Shown piece after piece: positions 42,114-52,665 of a DNA stretch of 64,000 nt. The stretch's first letter is position 1. Every line of letters begins with the position of its first letter. Made by a program: the position numbers and the translations under genes. This DNA comes from an uncultured Clostridia bacterium (GTDB lineage Bacteria > Bacillota > Clostridia > Christensenellales > Borkfalkiaceae): NCBI GenBank assembly GCA_934249265.1, contig CAKQKQ010000001.1, positions 1 to 64,000 on the forward strand, read 5' to 3'. Under the pieces are notes generated by a model. The model did not search any database. It was not told the DNA's origin and worked only from the letters and a program-made list of their open reading frames with translations.

Positions 42114-44384
42114 ATGAAAAAATTTATTGTCATTTTTTTGTCGATTCTTTTTGCTTTATCCTTGACGGGACTTGTCGCTTGCGGAAAGGATAATTCAACA
42201 ACTCCTCCCACGCAAATGAAACTCACCGTCAATACGGACAAACAACTCGAATTAAACGTAGGCGATATGTATAAAATCGCTTACAGAGTTGCTGGTACTA
42301 CAAAGGGCGTAACGTTCACCTCGTCAGACGAAGACGTGTTGACGGTTGACGCTTTCGGCAACATCACTCCAAAAGCAAAGGGCGAGGCAACCATAACCGT
42401 TGCTTTGGTAGAAAAACCTTCTATTAAAAGCACTATTACGGTTACCGTAACAAAAACTTTCTTCAATAGAAAAACAGGCTATAAAAACGGCGGTATAGAC
42501 TTGACTTACGAAAGCGACGGCTTTGTGAGAATTACGGGCGGTCAAACCCAACTTCTCGCAAACGAAAGCGGCGAAAATTGGTATTTCAAGGTAAATCTCG
42601 ACCACACGGGAAAATATACGAGCGACGACGCGCAAGGTCGTTTCGGCGTAGGTTCGTTCTACGTTACGGACTCGGTTGCTATCGGCGAAGTAATGGCATG
42701 GTTCGGCTTTAAACCCGACTTCATCAGCAAAAGGACGTTTATTCCTTACGTCGGCGGTTGGAGAGTGCAAACCAACGGACAAGACCCCGAAATATCCATG
42801 CTTGACGACGGCGAAATTCTCGACTGCTCCGGAACTCACGGCGCAACGTTCGAACTTATCCGTTACGGCACGATGCACTATATTAAAATAACGGGCAAAA
42901 ACAAAGTTGCTAAATACGCTTACGATTGCCCGTCGTTAGAGGGTAAACCCACATACCCCGGTATATACGCTCAAAACCAAATCATCGACGTTTGGGATTT
43001 TGAGATGACTACCGACAATGCGGAAATCATGGAAAAACTCAACAACTTCCAAGTTGCCGAAGAAATTGAAATCAACGGCATAGGCGACAAGTTGTTTGCG
43101 GGCGAAACTTATAGGCTTTCAAGCACTGTTCTTCCCATGACCACGTTCGACAAGTCGGTTACGTACTCGGTTAGCCCCGCGGTTGACGGCGTAACTCTTA
43201 ACGACAACGTTCTCACTATCGGCGAAAACGTAACGGGAACTGTTACCGTTGTAGCGACTGCAAATTCAAATACCGAAGTAACAACGAGCAAAACGTTCAC
43301 CGTAAGCAAAAAAGCGCAATCGACTTCTACCGTATTAGATACGGGTGCGGTTGTAGGCGACAACGCAACTCTCGGCGAAGACAGCATTAAAGTAAACGGC
43401 ACGACTTACGTTCCGCTTTTGAAATTAGGCAACGTATGGGGCGTTTCGTTCAAACTTTCCGCTACTTCTACAAGCGGTAAAGTCGGTTTACTCGCCGCAA
43501 CTAAAGGTTATTTCGACTATACAGACTTCTCGCTTTCACTCGAAGGAAATAAGCGCACAATGTCTTACGGAACGCTCGGTTTTACTTATAAGACGTTCGC
43601 TTACTTAAACGACGGCGCGTCGCTTTCGAGCGTAGACGTTGAAATTCTTAAATACACCAACGTTTATTACGTTTCTATAAACGGCACGTTGGTAAAGAAA
43701 TTGACTATTTCGGAAAATTCCGAAGAGTATATGCCCGTATTGTATTCGGACGGTGCGGAAGCCGAATTTACTTCGATAAAAACGTACGCTACCGACGAAA
43801 TCAATACAAAGATAGATTCTTATTCGTTTGCAACGGGCGCATTCGTCACCAAGACCGAAGACGGCAAATATATTCTCGCATCAAAAGACTTCGGCAGTGC
43901 GACTAACATAAATTGGCCGCCCGTAAACGATTATGAAAACGGCTTGAAGTCGGCAAAGACTTTCAAGGGCGACTTTGAAGTGGAGTTTACCGTTTCCGAC
44001 ATTAAGCCCATGCTTAAAAACGGCGAATACGACAGCAAACTTCTCATCTATTTGCGCAGCGAAAGCACTACGGCAAGCATACAGTTCGTAATCAAAGGCA
44101 CGCCCGCAAATCCCACGGTTTCGTTCTGTCCCAACCTCAACGACGCTACTTGGGACGAATATCCCATCACAAACGTCAATTTGTTAGATGGCAGCCACAC
44201 TATTAAAGTGGTTAAGAGGTCGGGTTACGTAGAATTGCATATCGACGGACAAAGAGTATTCGAGGGCAATTCGGGTCTTTCCAACAACGGTTATTGGTCC
44301 GACAGCACGGTATTCACCCCGGGTATTTCCACGTTCCTTTGCGGCGCAACGTTAAGCGACGTACACTTTGCGGAGGTAAAATAA
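42114..44384 (+). CDS. Surface lipoprotein with Ig-like and LamG-like domains
   Basis: The 756-residue protein has a signal ending LVAC (Cys23). A BIG2-type Ig-like domain lies at about 36-112 (LELNVGDMYKIAYRV, GNITPKAKGEATITVAL). Concanavalin-like beta domains follow, with a second Ig-like unit at about 320-400. It is built like the 37180 protein, and both share FFNR after the Ig domain, which suggests gene duplication. Its 3' end carries GGAGG used by the next gene, whose ATG is 3 bp after the stop, so translation is coupled. Its likely role is substrate binding on the surface. Confidence 0.82.
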   Translation: MKKFIVIFLSILFALSLTGLVACGKDNSTTPPTQMKLTVNTDKQLELNVGDMYKIAYRVAGTTKGVTFTSSDEDVLTVDAFGNITPKAKGEATITVALVEKPSIKSTITVTVTKTFFNRKTGYKNGGIDLTYESDGFVRITGGQTQLLANESGENWYFKVNLDHTGKYTSDDAQGRFGVGSFYVTDSVAIGEVMAWFGFKPDFISKRTFIPYVGGWRVQTNGQDPEISMLDDGEILDCSGTHGATFELIRYGTMHYIKITGKNKVAKYAYDCPSLEGKPTYPGIYAQNQIIDVWDFEMTTDNAEIMEKLNNFQVAEEIEINGIGDKLFAGETYRLSSTVLPMTTFDKSVTYSVSPAVDGVTLNDNVLTIGENVTGTVTVVATANSNTEVTTSKTFTVSKKAQSTSTVLDTGAVVGDNATLGEDSIKVNGTTYVPLLKLGNVWGVSFKLSATSTSGKVGLLAATKGYFDYTDFSLSLEGNKRTMSYGTLGFTYKTFAYLNDGASLSSVDVEILKYTNVYYVSINGTLVKKLTISENSEEYMPVLYSDGAEAEFTSIKTYATDEINTKIDSYSFATGAFVTKTEDGKYILASKDFGSATNINWPPVNDYENGLKSAKTFKGDFEVEFTVSDIKPMLKNGEYDSKLLIYLRSESTTASIQFVIKGTPANPTVSFCPNLNDATWDEYPITNVNLLDGSHTIKVVKRSGYVELHIDGQRVFEGNSGLSNNGYWSDSTVFTPGISTFLCGATLSDVHFAEVK

Positions 44385-44387
44385 TTA

Positions 44388-46166
44388 ATGAATAAACGCG
44401 TAAAATGTCTTTTATTAGGTTTGGCTCTCACGGCGGTAAGTTCGTTTACCGCTTGCGGAGACGGCACTGAAAACGGCGGCGGCAACACCGACGATAAAAA
44501 AATTCAATACGAAGAGTATATTACAAACACTATCGCTTACAACGACAACAGCGACGAAACTTTATCCGATTTCAACACTAATCTTTATTATCTCAACCAA
44601 TGGGAAAAGTTTTACGACAGCGACAGCATAGGTTTCCCCGATATGGGCGACCCGTTCATCACTTATTACGACGGAGCATATTACGCTTACGGCACGAGAG
44701 GGACGACTTCGTTCCACTGCTTCCGCTCGTACGATTTGTCGCATTGGGAAAGACTTACCGACTGTTTCACCCCCGCGGCGGGCAGTTGGAGCAGAGATAG
44801 CCTTTGGGCTCCCGATATTCAGTGTATAAACGGTAAATATTACCTTTACTACACGGGTAGATTTGACAACGGCGATGGTTCGTCAAACTGCCAAATAGGC
44901 GTTGCGGTTGCTGACGCGCCTTACGGTCCGTTTATTCAATACACGGGCACAAACGCTTTGGGGCAAAACATCACGCTTGCCGACACGCCTTTTAAAGGTT
45001 TGGAAAGACACACCATTTTGGACCAAACGGTATTCCAAGACGACGACGGTTCGTTGTATATGTATTTCTCGTTCGACGCAAAAACTTGCAGCGACGACGT
45101 GCATAAAGACGGAATAAAAGACCCCAACAGCGCAGAAATTTGGGGCGTTAGAATGATCGACGCAACCACTTGGGATATAAGCACGCTCACTCCGCTTTTG
45201 TCCCCCGGATATAAAAAATTGTCCGACGATAAGTACGATTATCAAATTCCTTGGGAAAGATGGTCTCCCTCTTTCGACGCAGTATTAGACGTAGAGTGTC
45301 TCGAAGGTCCTTACATGGTAAAACACAACGGAAAATATTTCCTCACGTACTGCGGAAACAGTTTCGTCGACGATTGTTATTCGGTCGGTTATGCAATTTC
45401 GGACAGTCCTTTGGGCGAATACGAAAAACCCAACGACACTTATCTTCAAAACATGTTGCTCGGCGTACCCGGCGCACCCGGTTCTTATATCGACAACAGA
45501 TATAAAGGCTTTATGAAAGGCACGGGACACGCTTCTATATTCAAGACGGGCAGCGGCGAATTGATGTTCGCTTATCACGCTCACTACAACAGAGAAAAGT
45601 GGGACGACAAAGTAGATAAAGGCAATTGGAGAGTTTTGTCGATAGATTATTTATACTTCGACGAAAACGGCATGCCTTACACCAACGGACCGACTTATTC
45701 GTTACAACGCACTCCCGAGGACATTTCGGGTTATGCAAACATAGCAGGCAAAGCAACGGTTAAAGCGGAAGGCGAAAACGCCAAATATTTAAACGATAAC
45801 TACACAAACCGCGCTTACAACACCAAAGAAGTCGCAAAAGAAGCCACGTTTACGGCGGGTACTCGCAGTATCGAACTTAAATTCGACAAGCAAGTAAAAG
45901 TCCGCGCGATAAATATTTACAACAGTTACGACAAGTCGTTATCTATCGACCTTATCAAGCAAATAGACTTCGGTAACGGTAGAGGCATTGTAAACGCAAA
46001 CTTCAATTATCGTTATTATTCCGCGTTCAATTCAGACTTTATTTATCCGCACTGCGCGTTTAATATCGAACTCGAAGAAGATTTGATGACCGATCGCATC
46101 GTAATCACTATCGTCTCCGATCGTGATTTCGCTCTCGGAGAAATAGAAGTTTTGGGCAACTATTAA
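44388..46166 (+). CDS. GH43-type glycoside hydrolase lipoprotein
   Basis: The 592-residue protein has a signal ending FTAC (Cys23). A five-bladed propeller of the GH43 type follows (about 80-440): general base Asp88 in MGDPFITYYDG, the SLWAPDIQ motif, and general acid Glu306 in LEGPYMVKHNGKYFLTYC. The C-terminal 130 residues look like a discoidin/beta-sandwich module. GH43 enzymes remove arabinose, xylose or galactose from plant glycans; specificity cannot be read. The start overlaps the GGAGG site in the preceding gene. It is exported and so acts at the surface before uptake by the transporter encoded next. Confidence 0.88.
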   Translation: MNKRVKCLLLGLALTAVSSFTACGDGTENGGGNTDDKKIQYEEYITNTIAYNDNSDETLSDFNTNLYYLNQWEKFYDSDSIGFPDMGDPFITYYDGAYYAYGTRGTTSFHCFRSYDLSHWERLTDCFTPAAGSWSRDSLWAPDIQCINGKYYLYYTGRFDNGDGSSNCQIGVAVADAPYGPFIQYTGTNALGQNITLADTPFKGLERHTILDQTVFQDDDGSLYMYFSFDAKTCSDDVHKDGIKDPNSAEIWGVRMIDATTWDISTLTPLLSPGYKKLSDDKYDYQIPWERWSPSFDAVLDVECLEGPYMVKHNGKYFLTYCGNSFVDDCYSVGYAISDSPLGEYEKPNDTYLQNMLLGVPGAPGSYIDNRYKGFMKGTGHASIFKTGSGELMFAYHAHYNREKWDDKVDKGNWRVLSIDYLYFDENGMPYTNGPTYSLQRTPEDISGYANIAGKATVKAEGENAKYLNDNYTNRAYNTKEVAKEATFTAGTRSIELKFDKQVKVRAINIYNSYDKSLSIDLIKQIDFGNGRGIVNANFNYRYYSAFNSDFIYPHCAFNIELEEDLMTDRIVITIVSDRDFALGEIEVLGNY

Positions 46167-46210
46167 AAATTCGTCAATTAAAAAAAATTCATCCATACAG
46201 GAGGAAAGAG

Positions 46211-47692
46211 ATGAAAAGATTTTTTAAATTATTAATTTGTTTTATGTTTATCCTTTCGACCGTAGCGTTATACGCTTGCGGCGGCAACAAAGGTAACGGC
46301 GGCGGAAAAACCGACGACAGCGATATCGTTTTAGAAGACGTTACTTACGATGAATTCGGTTATCCCGTTTTCCCCAGCAAAATCACGCTTAACGTTTGGT
46401 CTGTTATCGGAGACCCCGACAACGCTTATTTGGATTTGGTAAACCAACAATTCAACGATACTTTCAAAAACAACAACGTTGAAGCAAACATCACTTCGAT
46501 CGAAACGAGTTTGTTCTACACTCAATTCGCAAACACGCTCAACACCGACCCCGACAACGCTCCCGACGTAGTTATTTTCCACAGCGAAAGATTGACAAAC
46601 CTCGCCGACAACAAAATGATCGTTCCCATCGAAAGCGCGCTTAAATCAATTAATCAACCTCTCGATAAAAACAATTATTTGTCCAACATTCTTTCCGAAT
46701 GTTACGCCGGCGGCAGTTTATATGCTATTCCTTTGGACGTACACAGCGGTTTCTGGTATGTAAGAGACGATATTTTGCAGAAAAACGGACTTTCTCGTCC
46801 CACGACTTTTGCCGAAATCGAAACCGTTTGTCAAGCGTTGATGGATAAAAAAGCGGAGGGTACGCTTTGGGTCCGTTCTATGGACTTAAACGACGCGTCT
46901 TTGAGAGAATGGCGTCAAGTAGGACCCGAATCCGATTTCTATCCCTTGGAAATGAGCGGTGAAAACGACAATATGGAATGTGGTTGGATTCCGCAAACGG
47001 CTGTTTTGCAAAACGGCGGAACGTTCTGCGATAGCAAGGGTTATCCCGTATGGAACACAAACAAAGGTCTTGAAACCGTTTTAAGCACTATCAATACTTG
47101 GAAAGGCAAATATATCGGCGCAAACAGAGATTACAACACTTTGTGGGCTAACCTCGGTAACGGCAACGCCGTATTCGGATTCGAGGGTAGTTGGTGGGCA
47201 GAAAGCCGTCTCAACCAATACGACAGCGTTTTAGGCGAAGGTAGTTTGGGCGTAATGGGCTTATCTAAACTTTTCGCTCTCGACCCCACTGCCGAATACG
47301 CAAACAAGGTTTACGGCGTAGGTCACTGCTTCGCGCTTTCGAGATCGGTTACAAACAATAAAGTAAAGGCTGCCGGTGCGCTTTACAGCAAATACATGAC
47401 CGAAAATTCGATTAAGTACATGAAGGGCGGTCACCTTCCCGCATGTCTTTCGGTAATCAATAATCCCGAATACACTTCTTCTACCGAGTACAATCGTTAT
47501 CTTAAATACATGGGCGACCCCGCAAACTTCCAAACGCTCGGCAACACCAAGTATTTCAAGCCCGTTTACGAGCAATTGAAGATGACTTATATGTACACGC
47601 TCAGCAAAAACAAAACCGGTGAGGTAAAAGATTTTATTGCCGAAGCATATCAAAGAGCAATGGCAACGATTAGAGCGGAAGAAGACTTATAA
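46211..47692 (+). CDS. Sugar ABC transporter substrate-binding lipoprotein
   Basis: The 493-residue protein has a signal ending LYAC (Cys23) and the family 1 extracellular solute-binding fold. Visible motifs are ITLNVWSVIGDPDNAYLD, the EIETVCQALMDKK helix, and FEGSWWAESRLN. It delivers oligosaccharide to the two permeases that follow 21 bp later. GGAGGAAAGAG at 46200-46210 sets the start. It is the CUT1 binding protein of the locus. Confidence 0.92.
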   Translation: MKRFFKLLICFMFILSTVALYACGGNKGNGGGKTDDSDIVLEDVTYDEFGYPVFPSKITLNVWSVIGDPDNAYLDLVNQQFNDTFKNNNVEANITSIETSLFYTQFANTLNTDPDNAPDVVIFHSERLTNLADNKMIVPIESALKSINQPLDKNNYLSNILSECYAGGSLYAIPLDVHSGFWYVRDDILQKNGLSRPTTFAEIETVCQALMDKKAEGTLWVRSMDLNDASLREWRQVGPESDFYPLEMSGENDNMECGWIPQTAVLQNGGTFCDSKGYPVWNTNKGLETVLSTINTWKGKYIGANRDYNTLWANLGNGNAVFGFEGSWWAESRLNQYDSVLGEGSLGVMGLSKLFALDPTAEYANKVYGVGHCFALSRSVTNNKVKAAGALYSKYMTENSIKYMKGGHLPACLSVINNPEYTSSTEYNRYLKYMGDPANFQTLGNTKYFKPVYEQLKMTYMYTLSKNKTGEVKDFIAEAYQRAMATIRAEEDL

Positions 47693-47713
47693 TTTTAGGT
47701 AGAGGTTTATAAA

Positions 47714-48736
47714 ATGAATCGTCAAGCGCTTGTTACTGTAGACGAGTACGCGTTAAAACGAAGCAAAAGAATAGACTTTTTCAAGAGATATGGTATGGCG
47801 CTTTTATTTATTGCGCCACACCTTATCTTCTTTTTGGTCTTTTGCATATATCCGTTGTTTTACGGAATATACATGTCTCTTTTCAAGTATTCGATAGCCG
47901 ACCACACCCAAAACGAGTGGAGAGGCTTAAAAAACTTCGCTACGCTGCTTTTCAATAAAGACAATTTATATCATCAAGAATTTTGGTATGCAATAGGCAA
48001 CACCGCCACTTTTGCGGCTATTATCGTACCGTTATCGATTATTATCCCGCTGTTTATCGCAATTTGCATCAATTCAAAGCCAAAGGGATATAAAATTTTC
48101 CGTGCAATTATATATTTGCCGTCGGTTCTTCCCGTTTCGGCAAGCGGTATTATTTTCACGGCTTTGTTCGGCTTTTTATTCGGTTATATCAACCAATGGT
48201 TCGGTGTTTCGGTAGACTGGTTAAACAGCAACCCCACGCTCGCATGGTTTGTCATACTATTGCTATGCCTATGGGGAGGTTGGGGCGGCAACTTCATAAT
48301 TCTAAACGCGGGACTTAAAAACGTAGACAAAAGCCTATACGAGGCGGCAGCCGTAGACGGTTGTACGGGTATGCGGCGCGCAATGGCGGTCACATTCCCG
48401 GCGATCAAACAGCAACTTATACTTTGTATTTTCAACACGATAATAGGTTATTTCGGGTTGTACGGGCAGATATACGTGCTTACCAACGCCGGACCGATTA
48501 CCAACACCACTAATCACAGCACTATGTCGATAATGTGGTACATGCAAAACCTTATCAACGACAGCGGCAACTTCGCCGTGTACGGCATGGTTAGCGCAAT
48601 GGGCCTTTTACTCGGACTTATTATCGGCGCGATTACCGCAATACAACTCATCGTAACGAGAGAGAGGAAAAGCGGCAACAAATACAGCACTCAATTTAAA
48701 AATTATCAACAGCAAAAGGAGGCAGTAAATGAATAA
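47714..48736 (+). CDS. CUT1 sugar ABC transporter permease (MalF-type)
   Basis: The 340-residue protein has six predicted TM helices, starting ALLFIAPHLIFFLVFCIYPL. The cytoplasmic EAA loop EAAAVDGCTGMRRAMAVTFP (about 214-233) contacts the ATPase. It overlaps the next permease by 8 bp. GGTAGAGG upstream is a modest ribosome site. Substrate unknown but presumably the oligosaccharide released by the GH43 enzyme. Confidence 0.94.
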   Translation: MNRQALVTVDEYALKRSKRIDFFKRYGMALLFIAPHLIFFLVFCIYPLFYGIYMSLFKYSIADHTQNEWRGLKNFATLLFNKDNLYHQEFWYAIGNTATFAAIIVPLSIIIPLFIAICINSKPKGYKIFRAIIYLPSVLPVSASGIIFTALFGFLFGYINQWFGVSVDWLNSNPTLAWFVILLLCLWGGWGGNFIILNAGLKNVDKSLYEAAAVDGCTGMRRAMAVTFPAIKQQLILCIFNTIIGYFGLYGQIYVLTNAGPITNTTNHSTMSIMWYMQNLINDSGNFAVYGMVSAMGLLLGLIIGAITAIQLIVTRERKSGNKYSTQFKNYQQQKEAVNE

Positions 48737-49712
48737 GTTTCTTTTGTTTTGTCTCATTTTGCTTTGCGTGATATTCGTGGGTATGGTTGTGCTCGATATA
48801 GTGGTTTTATACCGCAAAAAGCACAAACTTTTATCGGCGACGAGAATAGGCAGATATTTCCAAAAGAATTTGTTTAAGTTTAATTCTTTCGTGTTTTTAG
48901 CGATATTCTGCATAATTTGGGTTATTCCTTTAGTCGTGGGCGTTTTGGGTAGTTTTACCTCTCAATACACCTTTGAATATCACCCCGGACAACTTATCCC
49001 CGACGACGGTTTTACGTTTGACAACTATATAAACTTATTCAACAAAACCGACCTCAACGGAAACAAATATCCCGTTGCTCGCTGGATGCTCAACAGTTTT
49101 ATCGTTGCGTCCGTAAGCACGGTGCTTTATCTCGCTATAGTCGGCTTGTCGGCTTACGCTTTCGTATTTATGAAGTTCCGTTTCCGCAACGTATTGTTTT
49201 TGTTTATGTTGTTTACAATGGTTATCCCCGGCGTCGCTACGCTTACTCCGCAATTGCAAAACATTGCAAACCTCAAATTATCCAAGACCTTGTGGGCGTT
49301 GATTTTACCCGGTCTCGGCGGCGTGGGCGGACTGTATTTGATAAGGCAGTTCTTCCTCGGTATACCCAAAGATTTAATCGAGTCGGCGCATATGGACGGC
49401 GCAAGCGACTTCAGAATTTTCTGCAGAGTAGTATTGCCCGTAGGCAAATCGGTATTTTTCGTACAAGGTTTGTTCTGCTTTATGGGCAGTTGGAACGACT
49501 TAATGTGGCCGCAAATCATTTTGGGTACGGCAAACATGAAGTTGTGGACTTTGCAAGTCGGTGTTGCATATTTGTCGGGCAGTAAAACCGCAAACTCTAT
49601 CGGTTTAAACCTCGCCAGCGCAATGTTCTCGGCAATTCCTATAATTTTGTTGTATATATTCACTCAAAACCAAATTATAGAGGGCGTCGCTTCGTCCGGC
49701 GTAAAGGGATAA
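48729..49712 (+). CDS. CUT1 sugar ABC transporter permease (MalG-type)
   Basis: The 327-residue protein is the second permease, with the EAA loop ESAHMDGASDFRIFCRVVLP (about 218-237) and a typical C-terminus ending in IIEGVASSGVKG. It has an extra N-terminal TM (about 5-23, FLLFCLILLCVIFVGMVVL) before the conserved helices. The start sits in the GGAGGCAGTAA ribosome site overlapping the previous gene's end. Confidence 0.94.
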   Translation: MNKFLLFCLILLCVIFVGMVVLDIVVLYRKKHKLLSATRIGRYFQKNLFKFNSFVFLAIFCIIWVIPLVVGVLGSFTSQYTFEYHPGQLIPDDGFTFDNYINLFNKTDLNGNKYPVARWMLNSFIVASVSTVLYLAIVGLSAYAFVFMKFRFRNVLFLFMLFTMVIPGVATLTPQLQNIANLKLSKTLWALILPGLGGVGGLYLIRQFFLGIPKDLIESAHMDGASDFRIFCRVVLPVGKSVFFVQGLFCFMGSWNDLMWPQIILGTANMKLWTLQVGVAYLSGSKTANSIGLNLASAMFSAIPIILLYIFTQNQIIEGVASSGVKG

Positions 49713-49838
49713 TAAAAGGGGCGTTTCCCGCGCGATTATCCTTAATCAATAAGATATAAGCGTAAATTCCGCAAAAATAAAAGCGAAAAATCGCTCGTTT
49801 CTTATTGTCGATTAAAAAATCGGAGAAATTTAATAAAT

Positions 49839-51470
49839 ATGAATAAAATGACTGTAAAAGAGGCAAAAGAACAGTTTTTTGCCAACAATAGAAAAGTAGT
49901 GGACGACAGCGTAGACGGATTCGTGGTATTAAAGGACGTCAACAAGGTGTACAACAACCGCGTGCAAGCGGTGTTCAATTTCAACTTGTCCGTCCAAAGA
50001 AACGAATTTATCGTGCTTGTAGGACCTTCCGGTTGCGGAAAGTCCACAACGCTCCGTATGATAGCGGGTCTCGAAGAAATTACCGACGGAAATTTGTATA
50101 TCGACAACGTTCTTGCAAACTATCTCGAAAGTAAAGACAGAGACATAGCGATGGTTTTCCAAAGTTACGCACTTTATCCCAATATGACGGTGTACGACAA
50201 TATCGGTTTCGGCTTGCAAGTTAGGGGACTTCCTAAAGAGACAATCAAGGAAAAGGTATTCAAGGCGGCGGAAATTCTCGACCTCGGACCTTATCTCGAT
50301 CGTCGTCCTAAAGAACTTTCGGGCGGACAAATGCAACGTGTCGCTTTGGGTAGAGCAATCGTAAGAGACGCAAAACTCTTTTTAATGGACGAACCGCTTT
50401 CAAACCTCGACGCGAAATTGCGTGTGCAAATGCGCAGCGAAATAGTAAAATTGCACCGCAGCATCAACGCCACAACCATTTACGTTACTCACGACCAAAC
50501 CGAAGCAATGACAATGGCTGACAGAATCGTAGTAATGAACCAAGGCGTCGTTCAACAAATAGGCACGCCTATCGAAATTTACAACAACCCCGCCAACGCT
50601 TTCGTTGCGACGTTTATAGGCAACCCGCCGATGAACGTGTTTAAGACGAGCATAGAGGGCGGCGTGCTTAAAAACGGCGACGAAAAAATTACTTTGCCGC
50701 AAGGCGTAATGGATAAATATCATAAGTTTATCGAAGAACGCCGCGAGTTTTTCGCTCAATTAAAGCAAAAAGCGCAATTTACCGAAGAAAAGCAACTTAA
50801 AGAGCGCGTAACTGCTTTCCGCAAAAATCTTCGCAAAACCGAGCAAGGCAAAATCAAAGAAGAAATGGCGGTTGTTTGCGCAGAACTTTTGAAATTATCC
50901 GAGCAAAAAGGACTTGTTTCGTTCACTAAAGAACAAGCCGACACTTACGTAAGCGACGTGGAAAACGGCAGCAGACAAAACGTAATATCCGACTTAATTG
51001 CAATGGAAAATCTCATCGATTCTTCCGCGCTCACTATCGCTGGTATTTTAAAGCAATCCGACTCGTCGGGTGCGTTTACCACCAATAAAAAAGTAACTAT
51101 AGTAAGTAAAAAGCAAAAACAACATGCCGAATCTTTAGAAGAAGAGGTAAACCGCAAAATCGACGAATATATCTCGGCTTACGGCAGCGGAGAAACCGAA
51201 ACTCACGCCCTTGTCGGTATCAGACCCGAAGACGTGTATTTCTCGGATAAATTCGACGGAAATAAGACCGAAGACCTTAATTTGACGGTAGATTTCGTGG
51301 AAATGCTCGGCAGTGATTACTGTATGCACGTCAACTTGTTCGGCAGCGACGTCATCGTCAAGCGCGGAATAAGAGAAGTCGTTTCCACGGGCGACAAAAT
51401 CAAATTGTGTATAGATAAGGACAAAATCAAATTGTTTGACCCCGTAAGCGGAAAAACAATAAATCGTTAA
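49839..51470 (+). CDS. CUT1 ABC transporter ATPase with large insertion
   Basis: The ATPase (MsmK/UgpC type) energises the two permeases. Walker A GPSGCGKST begins at Gly62, followed by QSYALYPNM, signature LSGGQMQR at 160-167, LFLMDEPLSNLDAKLR and switch VTHDQTEAM. A C-terminal TOBE-like segment begins HALVGIRPED at 456. Homologues are about 370 residues; this is 543. The N-terminus is extended by about 28, and between NPPMN (262) and GIRPED (459) there are about 195 residues instead of about 55. That insert is charged and probably helical. AATCGGAGAAAT precedes the start. It follows the permeases after 126 bp. Confidence 0.9.
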   Translation: MNKMTVKEAKEQFFANNRKVVDDSVDGFVVLKDVNKVYNNRVQAVFNFNLSVQRNEFIVLVGPSGCGKSTTLRMIAGLEEITDGNLYIDNVLANYLESKDRDIAMVFQSYALYPNMTVYDNIGFGLQVRGLPKETIKEKVFKAAEILDLGPYLDRRPKELSGGQMQRVALGRAIVRDAKLFLMDEPLSNLDAKLRVQMRSEIVKLHRSINATTIYVTHDQTEAMTMADRIVVMNQGVVQQIGTPIEIYNNPANAFVATFIGNPPMNVFKTSIEGGVLKNGDEKITLPQGVMDKYHKFIEERREFFAQLKQKAQFTEEKQLKERVTAFRKNLRKTEQGKIKEEMAVVCAELLKLSEQKGLVSFTKEQADTYVSDVENGSRQNVISDLIAMENLIDSSALTIAGILKQSDSSGAFTTNKKVTIVSKKQKQHAESLEEEVNRKIDEYISAYGSGETETHALVGIRPEDVYFSDKFDGNKTEDLNLTVDFVEMLGSDYCMHVNLFGSDVIVKRGIREVVSTGDKIKLCIDKDKIKLFDPVSGKTINR

Positions 51471-51492
51471 ATAAATAGATAAGGAGAAATTT

Positions 51493-52665
51493 ATGAGAAA
51501 GACGTTATGCGCGATTATGGCGTTGATTATCGCAATGCTTATTTTCCCCGCGTGCGGCGGCAACGAAAGCAAGCAGCAACTCACCATAAACGACCTTGAA
51601 ATTTACGTTAAAGACGAACCCGTCGAAATCACGGCGATTTTTAAAGACGAAACCAAAAAAGAGTATATCACTTACGAATACGACGAAACTTTGGTTGAAA
51701 TTTCGGGCAATAAAATTTCCGCTTTAAAAGAGGGCGAAACCACGGTAAAAGCAAAGGCTTATTCTTGTTCGACCACTTTTAAGGTCACTTGTTTGCCCCC
51801 TTGTATTCAAATCGACGATATGTACGCTTGGTTTAACACTTCCGCAACATCGTCTATAGTTTATCCCGCAAGCGAAATTACGGTTAAACTTGCCGATATA
51901 ATAAAGGACGAACCCGTTACTTACACTTACGACAGCGACGCGATTTCCATCAAAGACGGAAAAGTCACGGCGTTGAAACAAGAAACGGTACAAGTAACGG
52001 CGTCTGCGGGCGGAAAATCAAACACGTTCTTGGTGCATGCTCACGGCTATGACCCGACCCAAAAGAACAAAAGCGAATACGACTCTAAAGAGGCGGCGAG
52101 AAGAAACCTTTGGAAAACCAAAGGAACGACAAATTCCACTATTTTCATCGGAGATTCGTTCTTCGACCCCGATTTCTGGACTAATTTCAATTCGTTTTAC
52201 AGCGGCTACGACGCTCTTTTAATGGGTATCGGCGGCACTCGTTCGTTCCATTGGGATTTGTTCAGCCAAACGATTTTAAGCGGCGCGCAACCTAAAAACG
52301 CCGTAATAAACCTCGGCAACAACGACGTTTACAACGACGGACTTTTGGACGACTACGACGCCACTATAGAGTCTTTACAACGTTTCCATACTTTACTTCA
52401 CGGACTTATGCCAAACACAAAACTTTACACGTTCTCCATTACCGCGCGTAACTACACTGCGGCGTGGGATCCCGAATACGTAGTAAAGAAAATTAACAAA
52501 GAGATGCAAAAGTGGTGCGAAGGCAAAGATTGGATAACTTATATTGATTTGCAAGACGTAATGACTTTTGATAAACTTAAAGACAACATTCACCCGATGC
52601 CGCAACATTATTCTTATTTCGTTGACGCGCTTTATGACGCCGGCATCGAATTAGAAGCAGTATAA
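51493..52665 (+). CDS. SGNH-hydrolase lipoprotein with Ig-like domain
   Basis: The 390-residue protein has a signal ending FPAC (Cys21). An Ig-like domain pair follows (about 30-190; ISGNKISALKEGETTVKAKA and a second copy SIKDGKVTALKQETVQVTA). An SGNH domain completes it, with IFIGDSFFD (Ser motif), GIGGTRSFHW, NLGNNDVYND and DNIHPMPQHY (His). It probably removes acyl groups from glycans at the surface, aiding GH action. AAGGAGAAATTT sets the start, 22 bp after the ATPase gene. Confidence 0.88.
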   Translation: MRKTLCAIMALIIAMLIFPACGGNESKQQLTINDLEIYVKDEPVEITAIFKDETKKEYITYEYDETLVEISGNKISALKEGETTVKAKAYSCSTTFKVTCLPPCIQIDDMYAWFNTSATSSIVYPASEITVKLADIIKDEPVTYTYDSDAISIKDGKVTALKQETVQVTASAGGKSNTFLVHAHGYDPTQKNKSEYDSKEAARRNLWKTKGTTNSTIFIGDSFFDPDFWTNFNSFYSGYDALLMGIGGTRSFHWDLFSQTILSGAQPKNAVINLGNNDVYNDGLLDDYDATIESLQRFHTLLHGLMPNTKLYTFSITARNYTAAWDPEYVVKKINKEMQKWCEGKDWITYIDLQDVMTFDKLKDNIHPMPQHYSYFVDALYDAGIELEAV

